Below, one piece after another: positions 46,030 to 57,190 of a DNA stretch of 64,000 nucleotides. Source of the DNA: Sinotaia quadrata (lineage: Eukaryota; Mollusca; Gastropoda; Architaenioglossa; Viviparidae); NCBI GenBank assembly GCA_028829895.1, contig CM054177.1, positions 40,793,564 to 40,857,563 of the forward strand, written 5' to 3'. Positions within the stretch are counted from its first letter, which is position 1, and every line of letters starts with the position of its first letter. The notes under the pieces were generated by a model that saw only the letters and a program-made list of their open reading frames with translations, searched no databases and was not told where the DNA came from. Position numbers and translations under genes: made by a program.

Positions 46030-46580
46030 ATATATATCGTAACCCTGTGCCCATGGAATTTTGACATGCACTCGAAAAGGTGACACTCCCACACTCTCGA
46101 GGATTCAAGTTCTTTATTTCTGTTTAAAGGGTGTTTCGCGATAAATTAACCTAGGTGTGTGAAAATATACATTGTAAGCAAGCATTGTCACTCTCCTCGC
46201 CCTGTTCACAGTTACGTCATTAATCCAGACCGACTCGTTATAGTGTATTAATGACGTATCGTATTTCACTTTTTTTTTGCAACTGCTTTCATCTGAGTCT
46301 GAGTGGCGGAGCAGACGATAACCTCGTGCGTACTACGTGTGCATTTAAGAGGATCGTAAAATTGGAATCGCTAACTAAAAGCCGTGCTGTGGAGAACGTT
46401 GCTGTTCTTAATATTTTAAATGTGTTCGTGTGGTCCTGTTATTATTAACGTCTCTTTCTATTTTTGAAGGTTATCTTTAGCAGACTGAAGTATGCACAAT
46501 AGAACACAACATGTATTTGTTTCATTTCCTAGTACAATGCATTCTGCAGATACACTTAAACGAAAAATGATGAAAGTAAT
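46030..46580. other. Unassigned non-coding DNA
   Basis: Nothing recognised. Confidence 0.45.
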
Positions 46581-46815
46581 TTTGACATCGACACTAATTT
46601 AACTATTTTGACATTGAGACTAATTTAACTATTTTGACATTGAGACTAATTTAACTATTTTGACATTGAGACTAATTTAACTATTTTGACATTGAGACTA
46701 ATTTAAATATTTTGACATTGAGACTAATTTAAATATTTTGACATTGAGACTAATTTAACTATTTTGACATTGAGACTAATTTAAATATTTTGACATTGAG
46801 ACTAATTTAAATATT
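46581..46815. repeat. Minisatellite, 26-bp unit, 9 copies
   Basis: TTTGACATTGAGACTAATTT plus AACTAT or AAATAT, every 26 bp. Confidence 0.96.
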
Positions 46816-46959
46816 TTATATTGGTGCAGAAATTGATCGCTGCCTAAGTTTACTAGGGAGGGTAAATTGACAAAAAATAATAAAATATATTTCATGCATC
46901 ATACCTGATACATATATATTTATTTTGACGCTTACTATTCGTGATCTTTGCTTATATTG

Positions 46960-47440
46960 CAGTGGACAGACAGACAGACACACTGATTTCTTTTGTGTCA
47001 GTGGAGAGACAGACACACTGATTTCTTTTGTGTCAGTGGACAGACAGACAGACACACTGATTTCTTTTGTGTCAATGGACAGACAGACACACTGATTTCT
47101 TTTGTGTCAGTGGACAGACACATCGTGATTTATTTTGTGTCATTATGCAGATGGACATCTGTGATTTCTTTTGTGTCAGTGGACAGACACATCGTGATTT
47201 ATTTTGTGTCATTATGCAGATGGACATCTGTGATTTATTTTGTGTCAGTGGACAGACACATCGTGATTTATTTTGTGTCAGTGGACAGACACATCGTGAT
47301 TTATTTTGTGTCAGTAGACAGGCACATCGTGGTTTATTTTGTGTCAGTAGACAGGCACATCGTGGTTTATTTTGTGTCAGTAGACAGGCACATCGTGGTT
47401 TCTTTTGTGTCAATGGAGAGATAGACATTCGTGATTCCCC
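46960..47440. repeat. Minisatellite, 33-36-bp unit, about 13 copies (GACACATCGTGATT family)
   Basis: GACAGACACATCGTGATTTA followed by TTTTGTGTCAGTG recurs. The core resembles the array at 43195-43660 in both sequence and unit length. Long frames on both strands (143, 131 and 124 aa) are artefacts. Confidence 0.93.
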
Positions 47441-48321
47441 ACACATTAGACATACGCTGTGAATAAAACTTGCTTACACACAATGCAGGCATATTATCAT
47501 CAGATCTCTAATACTCTTTAGATATCCTTTAGGGACACATTTTAAGTTTTATTCACGTTTGCAGACATTCACGTCTATTTATACTCTAGTCAAGCCTTTC
47601 TCAACCACATAGGGTTCCGCGGAATCCCGGTTGAGAAACCCTGCTCTCGGCAGACTAATGACGACCTCTAGTAACACTACAGAGAAGCAAATTATGAACT
47701 CGTCTTCCACTGCTCAACATAGACAAGTATGAAAAGTATTTTTAACACAAATATTTCTCCATCTACACAGAAGAAAAACATTCCTTCTTTTTACATTATA
47801 CATAAACTTTGAACTCTCTTTACTCTGTATTCAAACAACTTGTGACCTATTTAGTTATAGTTATATAAATATAGGACCATTTTGACCTATATAGTTATAG
47901 TTATATAAATAAGGACCTCAGTGACCTATTCAGTTATAGTTACAAAATGTACAAAGTCAAATAATAAACTCTGTACACACTATAAAATATAAATAATTCT
48001 CTCTGCTTGGATGGTGGACACTATTTGTTGCGTCATTTTTTAATGATATTATGATGGTCTTTGACGAGTTTAAAGTATAGACAAAAGGAGACCCTAGTGC
48101 TATAAAACGATAAACACTGAACTCTGAAAGATAAATTATGATCCATCTTTTACACAGTAAGATAAATAATGATCTAAATTTATATTTAAACCAGACATAT
48201 TATTTCCTCTTCTTACACTAAAGAGACAAATTATGATATCTAGTTACACTGCAGATAGACAAATTAATTATTACTTATTTGTTTGCACTAGACTCAGACA
48301 TATATTAACCTCTGTTCATCA
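47441..48321. repeat. Highly degenerate GACA-type satellite, left part
   Basis: Loose recurrences of AGACAAATTATGA, TATAGTTATA and ACTAGACTCAGACA continue the array above. Three partial copies of GACCTAT(T/A)(T/C)AGTTATAG lie at 47840-47945. Confidence 0.6.
47597..47643 (-). mobile_element. hAT-like terminal inverted repeat fragment
   Basis: On the minus strand the fragment starts CAGGGTTTCTCAACC, resembling hAT ends. A matching TTTCTCAACC lies at 47597-47606, with a near-palindrome GGGTTCCGCGGAATCCC in between. The whole unit is only about 50 bp, so it is at most the remnant of a non-autonomous element. Confidence 0.35.
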
Positions 48322-49101
48322 TGTGATGATGGGGTAAGGTGTTGGTGTTGTTATGAGTCACCCTAGGATGCGAGGAGATGATGAAACGATGAAGATGATG
48401 AGACAATCAGACAATACCGCTACGGCAGCCACAGCAGGAGAGGCAAAACACGCAACATGTGATTACATTTTCATCTGATCTTTATTTAGGCGACACACCG
48501 CCAACCACGCTCCTCTCTTGACCACTCTCAGACCACTCTCTAAAAGACCGACCATCAAAAGACGACTAAAGACTACCAGAGACGACCCTCTCACTCTCTC
48601 ACACAAAAGTCCGGGCGGGAAAGGGGACTCCACTAAGCAATTCTGGAACTGAGACTAAAACTAATGCTAAAAGGGTACTTCTGTCTAACGTACTTTCGTT
48701 CTAACACAAATTCCTTCTAAACTACCTAGAGTTATGTAACACTTTAACTATAAAAAAATAGTACACTAAATACTCTTTAAATATAATGCCTCCTTACAAT
48801 ATAATTCACAAAATAAATTATAAAATAAAATAATTAACTATATTCATGTGCCAGGGGAAAACCATAAATATAAACTACATCCCACTAACTATTAGAATAT
48901 CTAAACATCAACTTTATTAAATAAATATATAATATGATAAGTGGCGGTTAAACATATACACAATGGCACAGCCATACACATTACTATATAGCAGACCGCG
49001 CCGCGCGATTCAAACTAGCGGCCGATGACCTACTTTGCTGTCCGGCAAAACAAGCACTACGCACACACCGCTCTGTACACACGTACATCCACCCTTCCAC
49101 A
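48322..49101 (-). mobile_element. Candidate solo LTR (780 bp) inside the degenerate satellite
   Basis: A non-satellite block interrupts the GACA array. It has TGTG...CACA ends and is flanked by ATCA on both sides (48318-48321 and 49102-49105). Read on the minus strand it contains TATATAG near the left third and then TTTAATAAAG, a plausible promoter and poly(A) order. No second copy lies in the window. A 4-bp match could be chance. Confidence 0.35.
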
Positions 49102-49255
49102 ATCATATCGTTAGACAATTTATGTCTTCCGTTTACACTATACTCAGACACACATTAACCTCTGTTTACAATATCAACAGACAAATTATGACTTCTAGTA
49201 TACTATACTCAGACACACTCTGACATCTCTTTATCTTATAGACAGGCTTTCTATT
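49102..49255. repeat. Degenerate GACA-type satellite, right part
   Basis: ACTATACTCAGACACACATTAACCTCTGTTTACA-like units resume here, resembling the sequence at 48290-48316 left of the insertion. Confidence 0.65.
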
Positions 49256-50050
49256 GGAAAAACGGAAATTTTTATTATTTAATTAATTTATTAATGTACT
49301 GTTTTATTTATGGCGGTACCACAATGCGTAAACATTGCGGGTATTGCATCCCTAGGCAGAATGTGTTTTGCTTTGAAATGAAAAGGACAACAGCAACAAA
49401 AATTCGTTTGTAACATTCCCAACTGTCCAGATACTCTGCAGCGTAATATAATTATTTTTCGTGGTTACGACCAGACACAATACGGAATAGTTTAGTCAAC
49501 AAAATCGAAAAAAACAAAATGTCTTTGTCCCAGATTTGGAAAAGAACACTAGCGGATTTTTCAGAGAGTGAATAGCAAATTGTTTCTGTTGCCAAAGAGT
49601 TTGAACATTGTATGGAGAAAAAAAAAATATATATAAAGAAAAAAAAAACATTCAGAGAAATTCAGACTAATAGTAATGTCAGTAAAAAGTTCACAGGAAG
49701 AAAAACTCACAAAACAAAGCTACATGGGACAGATCGCGACGGAAGCAATTCACTGGTGGCGACACCAAGCGTTTTCCAAAGGTTTGGTTACATCTAAATA
49801 GTGCGGCGTTAATACGGGTACTTAATACTTTATTTACATGCCACCAACTCACTGGGTATCAGAAATAAAAAAAATAAAACGTTTAGCCTACGCGTTGTTT
49901 GCTCACGCCGCTCCCTGTTCTTTCCCCGTAGCTCGTGGGTGTAAAAATAATGTTGACCTAGGAAGAAAGATCTGAGAATTGAACAGTGAGAATCGAATAA
50001 TTCTTTAAAGTAAAAAATTAGGCTTTGGCTCCAAGTTCATGTTTAGATCT
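49256..50050. other. AT-rich non-coding stretch
   Basis: Nothing recognised. A 61-aa Lys-rich frame at 49612-49797 has no domain. Confidence 0.45.
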
Positions 50051-50052
50051 AC

Positions 50053-50092
<40 letters not shown>

Positions 50093-50146
50093 GTGTATGA
50101 ATGCGTGTGAATATGGGTAGTTATTTATTTAGTTAGATAGATAGAC

Positions 50147-50201
<55 letters not shown>
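50051..50201. repeat. (TG)n then (GATA)n microsatellites
   Basis: TG-rich run to about 50098 with a GCGCGCG centre, then about 16 GATA units at 50134-50201. Confidence 0.93.
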
Positions 50202-51553
50202 ATTTACTGTGAATTTTGTTGCTTCATAACAGAAAGAATATTGACGTTTATTTTGACTGAACAAACCGCACGATCACTCACGCCTATCTCTGATTGGTAA
50301 TTTTGCATTTCATTGACAGCAACGTATTAGTGCTGTTTCTGATACGACCCCGACTAAATTTTGATTTAATCTAATAATGTATTTTGATTCTGATCAAAGA
50401 CAGTTCTTTATTCTAGTTTTTTCTACTCGGGCGTCACTGCTTAATACCTAACATATCTTAGTTGACGCTTTAACACTACAAGATTGCGTAACTATACCAT
50501 CATTCAGTCAATGGCGTTTTTATTTTTATAGAAATTGCTGCAAGTTTTACTCTGTAGAACTACCTTCCCTCGCTGCTGTCATCTGTATCATCAAGAAGAA
50601 AAAAAAATTAGAGTACTTTGGATAATAATAATCTCTCCGTGATTCGTAATCATTATTAATATATAATTGGATTGCTTCCGCATTAATGCATATATACGCC
50701 TTTAATGATAACCAGAGCAAGAAGAATAGAATTCGGTTGGTAAGGCATTGTTAGTGTTTCCTTTCCATTTTCTTTCCGAGGTCTTTAACATAACAATTAA
50801 AGCTGGCTATGTTTTCTATCCTATATATTATAAAATCTTGTCCTGGCTCTCCTCCTCCTGAAATTATAATTACATGTAAGGTGCTGGTAAATTTGTATTC
50901 CACTGAGAGGTAAACACACACACTTAATATAGTTTTACTTTGTGCTGCTCAAATTAAAATACGTTTGAAATATTTTAAAACATGATTTAATTACATTTAT
51001 TAGCAGTCAGTCAGATAGGAAAGAGCCAACTTGCTTGCGTCTCGACTTGATAAAACTCGTTAATGTCGACAACCTATGCACACTCTGCCAAGAGTTAAAA
51101 TAAAGAACAGAATCCGAGCAGAGCACGAAAGTGCACGTTGAATAAAATTACTACACCGTTTTCCCTTCTTTCTCTCTTCATGGAATTATTACGAAGACGC
51201 CACGTCTGCCACTGTAAAATTCAAGACATCTAACGCGCGCCGGGTCTGCGCACGTGGTGCTTGCAGGTAAACACTGCTGTGGGCGTTCAGATACTTAGAG
51301 GATTACCTAGCAGACAGCCCTCGCACAATCTCAGTCGTTCGCACTCCTGCACATTGGTCTTGAAATTATCCCCCCTTGAGGACTTTTCTTCCAAGCGTCA
51401 CCCCACGCGCGTGTCTCGTGACACCTAGCGCGTGGGTACAGTGGTTAAGAGGATAGAAGAATGGTGAGTTCCAGTCCAGAAGACTACATCTCCCTCAACC
51501 CCCACTTCCCCTCGATTCGCTTCATATGTATGGTTCTGTATAAGTAGTTACTA
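50202..51553. other. Unassigned DNA
   Basis: Mostly AT-rich. 51190-51440 is richer in CG (ACGCGCGCCGGG, CACGCGCG) but has no clear exon. A GTGGTTAAGAGG...GAGTTCCAGTCC segment near 51440-51478 faintly recalls tRNA A and B boxes. Confidence 0.4.
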
Positions 51554-51669
51554 GTTTTCTCGTGCTAGTGACTAGCAAATTAGAGGTAATATTACCCTCA
51601 CCCCACCCCGGGTTTTCTCGTGCTAGTGACTAGCAAATTAGAGGTAATATTACCCTCACCCCACCCCGG
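51554..51669. repeat. 58-bp tandem duplication
   Basis: GTTTTCTCGTGCTAGTGACT to CCCCACCCCGGG, repeated with essentially no differences. Confidence 0.95.
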
Positions 51670-52379
51670 GTTTCTTAACTGCTATATTAGTAATTTACGA
51701 TGTATTGCAAGTTGGTGTTGTGACTTTAAATCTCTGCGTAGTGTTGCCGAAATGTTGGAGTATATGAGGTTCTATTATTCATACTTTTACTTATTTATCA
51801 GTAACTTAGGTATTTTCAGCTTGATGTTAAACTTAAATAGCATTCAGAGCTATTCAGCTGAGATAATTGATACAGTAAAATACAAAGAAGTGTTTAGGCC
51901 TGTGATTTTGTCGAGTCGTTTTTATGTTATCCCTAAGATAATAAGTCATAGGAAAACGGTGATTCATCTGGCATCATAAATCTGCTTCTGCTTATTTCCT
52001 TCATGCAAAACACATGTCTTAGCACCTTTTCCTTCTCTCAAGTAATTTTTATTCACATCCTCAACAAACTTTTCTTGCTATTTTCTCCACCACCAACTGT
52101 TACGCGCTCAGTTCTAGTGTCACCTCTCCTCTGAACACTCGTTTCTCCATTCCATTTCCCCAACCAGGCCATGTACATAATAGGAAATTATCAGTGCCAC
52201 TAATACTCATTCAGTAAATATTTCTCAGAACAACAAACCATGCCTTCAGAAAGCTTTAATCATTACCTCTTGAAAGGCATCAACATGTTTTTCTTAATAT
52301 TTGTATATTGTTTTGGGGGGTAAAACTTTCTATTTACATGAATTTCTCAATACAGTTACTGTGCTCTCAGAAAACCTTT
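51670..52379. other. Unassigned DNA
   Basis: A 119-aa frame (51620-51979) begins inside the duplication and shows no domain. Confidence 0.4.
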
Positions 52380-53070
52380 CCCGGTACCGCCACCAAGCCC
52401 TCATTACGTCATCCTAATTCCACTACCATGGCCTCATTACGTCATCTTAATTCCACTACCAAGGCCTCAATGCGTTCTTCTAAGTACATCCACCAAGCCC
52501 TCAAATGTCCATGTACGTATATTTACCAAGTTCTCAATTTGCTTTTTCAGTACATCTTCCAAGCTTTCACTATGCCCATTTCTGTACATCTTCCAAGCTT
52601 TAACTATGCTCATTTCTGTACATCTTCCAAGCTTTCACTCTGCCCATTTCTGTACATCTTCCAAGCTTTCAATATCCTTTTTCAGTACATCTATAAGACC
52701 CACAATATACCTTTTCTAATGCATGTACCAAGCTCTCAATATGCCTGTTCAGTACATCAAGCTCTCAGTATGCCTGTTCAGTACATCAAGCTCTCAGTAT
52801 GCCTGTTCAGTACACCAAGCTCTCAATATGCATGTTCAGTACATCAAGCTCTCAATATGCCTGTTCAGTACACCAAGCTCTCAACATGCCTGTTCAGTAC
52901 ATCAAGCTCTCAATATGCCTGTTCAGTACACCAAGCTCTCAATATGCCTGTTCAGTACATCAAGCTCTCAACATGCCTGTTCAGTACATCAAGCTCTCAA
53001 TATGCCTTTAAGAACATCTAGAAAACTCTTAGTATAATTTGTTCAGTACATCAATCAAGTTCTCAGTATT
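52380..53070. repeat. Minisatellite, 29-bp unit in the core, degenerate upstream
   Basis: The core at 52730-53010 has about ten units of CAAGCTCTCAATATGCCTGT plus TCAGTACAT. Further left, longer and more diverged units (CAAGCTTTCACTATGCCCAT) grade back to 52380. Open frames of 237, 104 and 70 aa are repeat artefacts. Confidence 0.93.
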
Positions 53071-53530
53071 CCCTGTCAAGTATCTGTATTTCTATGCAAA
53101 CGTTTTTCAAGGTACATGTATCATGGCCTCAGCATATCTGTATTTCTCAGTAGTGCCTTACATATTCTGGAATTTTTTGTAACTTCTCTTTAGCCTCAAC
53201 GCTCCCATAGTACTATTTATAATTGTGATGGTCGAACCACGGAGCAAATTATGCACTTTGTCTGGCTATTATTTATTTTTCTATATTAATAATCAGTAAA
53301 TGATGGTGTGACAAACAAAGTTGCCGCACATATTTGAGATAATTAATGAAGTGAATAATGTGTGTGACGTAGACAAGCAGTCAGCATTTTCCATACATCA
53401 GGATGCTGAGGTAATGTAAATAACACCTGTAAAATTAGTGGCAGATGACCTAGGTGGGTAACAATAATTCTTAAGCTGACATGCAAACTAAAAGCCAGAC
53501 ACACAGTTGCCATGGTCTAACAAGCGCAAT
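53071..53530. other. Unassigned non-coding DNA
   Basis: Nothing recognised. Confidence 0.45.
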
Positions 53531-53667
53531 AGTATAAATACCCAGACAATTCCCCCTATCAATAACGCGAAAGCGGCGGAAGCCGGAAGCGCCCCCTACA
53601 CTCAATCAAAACCTATCAGTACTTCAATACTTTCTGGTTAAAGTCTGGACCGAGAGCTGTGGTAAGT
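53531..53667 (+). promoter_or_regulatory. Candidate promoter and short non-coding first exon
   Basis: TATAAATA at about 53533 is followed by a GC-rich patch with an ETS-like GCCGGAAGC and, on the minus strand, a CTCF-like core (53589-53602, 11 of 14 matches). A donor-like GTAAGT lies at 53662-53667. Order and spacing would suit a start site near 53563. No coding exon is identified, so this is inference. Confidence 0.28.
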
Positions 53668-54696
53668 TGTCTGATTGATAAAGAAAGAATGGGCTTATAA
53701 ATATTTTTCTGCATTTAGAACTATTAATTTTTATGGTTCTGAAATTTGATTTCGAGATGTTTGCTTATTTTGAATTGTTATTTCTATGGCTTATAATTAA
53801 AGAGATTCTGTATATTATATCACACTGTGTATATGACAATGGTTTTAATGGAAATATTAATCTGAATTTAATATATGATTATGTCATATTTATTCCCACG
53901 TCTATGAATGAGGGCAAATAATTTTAATTGCAGGAATGAAAATTTGAGAATGCTTGTGGCGGATAGGAGTGCAGAAACACTTTAGACCTAAATCTTAGCT
54001 CTGTGCCCTGATTGACTCTTTCTGGAAAGTGCACCTTTCCTGGCCTTTCCACAAGATGGGACCCAATGCTCCACCTGAGTTACATCAGTGCGGGTATCCA
54101 AACACCAATTACTACACTTATCGGCAACAAGGTTGCTGGGGTTCGACTACGACAACATCCGTTCGAGAACCAATACAACGGAAGTTGGCTTGACTAGGCT
54201 GTGGGAAATTTCATGCAGAATTTTTTTGGGGAACAATTCCGGTAGCATGTCTAGAGGTGCATGTTAGCCTCATTATCCAAGCAACTGTTGTGGTGAAAAC
54301 TGTATCTGTGATTGCTCACAGCGAGAACACATCATGGAATTTAACTGCTGTCTTTTCCGTGCTCCTTCGTTCCAATTCAGTGATGAAACTCATAAGTCTA
54401 GCAGGTACTTTTCATTTGATCAATTATTAGGGTACAGACTTCACAAGTGGTTGACATTTTTATGAACATTTATCCTTAATAGCAGTATAAGTGTCTGTTT
54501 GATCTTTAACTTTATTCGTTTTCATGTTATGACTGTTGATTATTAAATTTATTGTTAACCGTTTATTACCTGTCTTACACATACTATTTAACTTCTCTGT
54601 TTAGAGTAATAGTGGGTGGATGGGGGTTCTTTCATATAATTTTAAGTCCGATCGCAATACACTCTCTGTCATTATCACTCTGTCATTCATGAAATG
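53668..54696. other. Unassigned DNA
   Basis: A stretch near 53999-54197 is open in two frames and preceded by an acceptor-like TTAG, but I cannot assign it to a protein family. Confidence 0.3.
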
Positions 54697-54826
54697 TCAC
54701 TCATGCAAGGTCACAGTACACTCTTTGTCACTATACTGTCACTCATGCAAGGTCACAATACATTCTTTATCACCATACTGTCACTCATGCAAGGTCACAG
54801 TACACTCTTTGTCATCATACTGCCTG
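54697..54826. repeat. Minisatellite, 42-bp unit, 3 copies
   Basis: TCACTCATGCAAGGTCACA at 54697, 54739 and 54781. Confidence 0.93.
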
Positions 54827-55192
54827 CCCTTAAAGACCTCACTTTATATATCTCTGATCTGTTCCTCAGTGCAACTGTCGACTACCTCTTCCTTGTCCTT
54901 CATGCATCCCACCCATTTTCATCTTTTAAACTGCTCTCCACATCCCTAAGAGTGTTCCTTTGTTCTCGGCATATCCCCTCGTCATTTCATCACTTCGCAT
55001 GAAACATATCCCCCTCCCCCCCCGGCTTTAACATTTTCATCAGAGTTTACTTTGCGCTTCCACCGTGTACTTTCATAAGTGGCCATGTGTGCATCTATCT
55101 TATATCTTCTTACATCAACAATTCTTTGTATTTATCCTTGTGCAATATTTCTCTTACAAAAGTTCCATTCACTCTTTGAATAGTAACAAAAC

Positions 55193-55196
<4 letters not shown>
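54827..55196. other. Unassigned non-coding DNA
   Basis: Pyrimidine-rich, nothing recognised. Confidence 0.4.
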
Positions 55197-55372
<176 letters not shown>

Positions 55373-55439
55373 ATATATCATCCCAAATATGTGACACCAT
55401 TTTTTGAGATGTTGCAGTGAGATCTAAGTGCGATTGTTA

Positions 55440-55860
55440 CGTCAGGTGCCGATTGAATTGTTACGTCAGGGGCTGATATGAATGTCACATCAGAGGCTGA
55501 TTGGATTTTCACGGCAGGGGCTGATATGAATGTCACAACAGAGGCTGATTGGATTGTCACGGCAGGGGGTGATGTTACTTCAGGAAATGTTATGATTGTT
55601 AAATCAGGGCTGATTGGATTGTCAAGGCAGGGGCTGATATGAATGTCACATCAGAGGCTGATTGGATTGTCACGGCAGGGGCTGATATGAATGTTACAAC
55701 AGAGGCTGATTGGATTGTCACGGCATGGAGTGATGTTACATCAGGAGCTGCTATGATTGTTAAATCACGGCTAATTGGATTGTCACGGCAGGAGTGATAT
55801 GATGTTTACTTACGGGACTGATATGACTATTATGTCAGGAGGTGATATGATTGCCAAGTC
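55440..55860. repeat. Minisatellite with 24-bp units in 48-bp dimers
   Basis: GGCTGATATGAATGTCACA and GGCTGATTGGATTGTCACGG units alternate at 24-bp spacing, giving a 48-bp higher-order period that repeats about four times before decaying into variants (TATGATTGTTAAATCA). Confidence 0.88.
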
Positions 55861-56818
55861 ATGAACTGATATGATTGTAGTGTTAAAGATGAAACTATCA
55901 ATACGACACATCTTGAAACTAAAGTCAAGCTGATGCGACCGTTGCATTAATTGATAAATATTTTACGCTGATACCTTGGCTACATCACTATCTGGTGTGA
56001 TTGTTTAGTCACAGAGTGATACGATATTTCATTACTGGCTGATATGATTGCTATGTCACTGAGAGATACTCTTTGCAATTCAGTTGCATGGCTTTAAGGC
56101 ATGAAAGGAGCCAACTATATTTTGATTGTTTAGACACCTTTTGTTTGGTTTTTTTCCTGTCTGAAATTTTATTTATTTATGTTGGTCGCATCCCCTCCCC
56201 CCTTTTTAATCAAAGAGCTATCCTTAAGCTACTTGGAATTGTTCTTTGTCATCCTTTAGTCATGTAATTTCCCCTTACAATAAGTACAATATAAATTATT
56301 TAAAATACATTAATAAATGAGACGCAAGGGTAACTGGTAAATGAAAACGAGAAAAACTCATTGAAACATTGCTAATAGTTTATTAGTGCGTGCTATACGA
56401 AATCATTTCCTTCTAATTTATTTTATCATCATCTTATTGGCTTGTCTTGATTAAGTGTACGAATCACGACCAAGCTTAATTGCCTTTCGGATTCCTGGCT
56501 TGGTTAAAAAAAATATTCGTATTTAAAATAGACTTAATTTTTTGTTGGTGTTGTTTTTTTTTGTTTTTTGTTTTTTGCAGCATTTCGTGTAGAATGGCTG
56601 AAGTTATTTTTCTGGGATGGGTAGGTACAACTCTATACAGAATACATTCACTTTTCTCCGAATGTAAATTCCCAGCGTTTTGCACTTACTGTTAAGTTTA
56701 CTCAGTTTTGTGAATGTTATTTTTAAGACAAATATATTTATATTTCAATTTTAAAAATTAAAATCTGTTAACGCGCTCCAACACAGCCAGCTACTTACAC
56801 GCGCACTTGCATTCAATA
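55861..56818. other. Unassigned non-coding DNA
   Basis: Degenerate GCTGATATGATTG echoes of the 24-bp array persist to about 56060. The rest is AT-rich with T-rich runs near 56540-56575. Confidence 0.45.
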
Positions 56819-57190
56819 CACTCACATATAGACCTACAGGCCTACAGGCCTACAAAAGCACACACTCACATATAGACCTACAGGCCTACAGGCCTACAAA
56901 AGCACACACTCACATATAGACCTACAGGCCTACAGGCCTACAAAAGCACACACTCACATATAGACCTACAGGCCTACAGGCCTACAAAAGCACACACTCA
57001 CATATAGGACTACAGGCCTACAAAAGCACACACTCACATATAGACATACAGGCCTACAAAGCGCACACTCACATATAGGACTACAAAAGCACAGACTCAC
57101 ATATGGACCTTACAGGCCTACAAAGCATCCACTCACATAATAGACCAACAGGTCTACAAAAGCACACACTCACATACAGACCTACAGGTC
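56819..57190. repeat. Minisatellite, 44-bp unit with nested CAGGCCTA repeat
   Basis: CACTCACATATAGACCTACA recurs every 44 bp. Inside each unit CAGGCCTA occurs once or twice, so unit length varies in steps of about 10 bp. The right half is degenerate. Confidence 0.92.

Noticed and set aside
51440..51478. tRNA-like A and B boxes (GTGGTTAAGAGG, GAGTTCCAGTCC) suggesting a SINE head
   Set aside because: Spacing is too short, the B box is imperfect, and no second copy or tail is visible.
52308..53021. 237-aa frame, the longest outside the elements
   Set aside because: Almost wholly the 29-bp repeat, with other frames also open over the same span.
53999..54197. Possible exon preceded by an acceptor-like TTAG, open in two frames
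   Set aside because: No family similarity recognised, and two open frames over 200 bp are compatible with chance.
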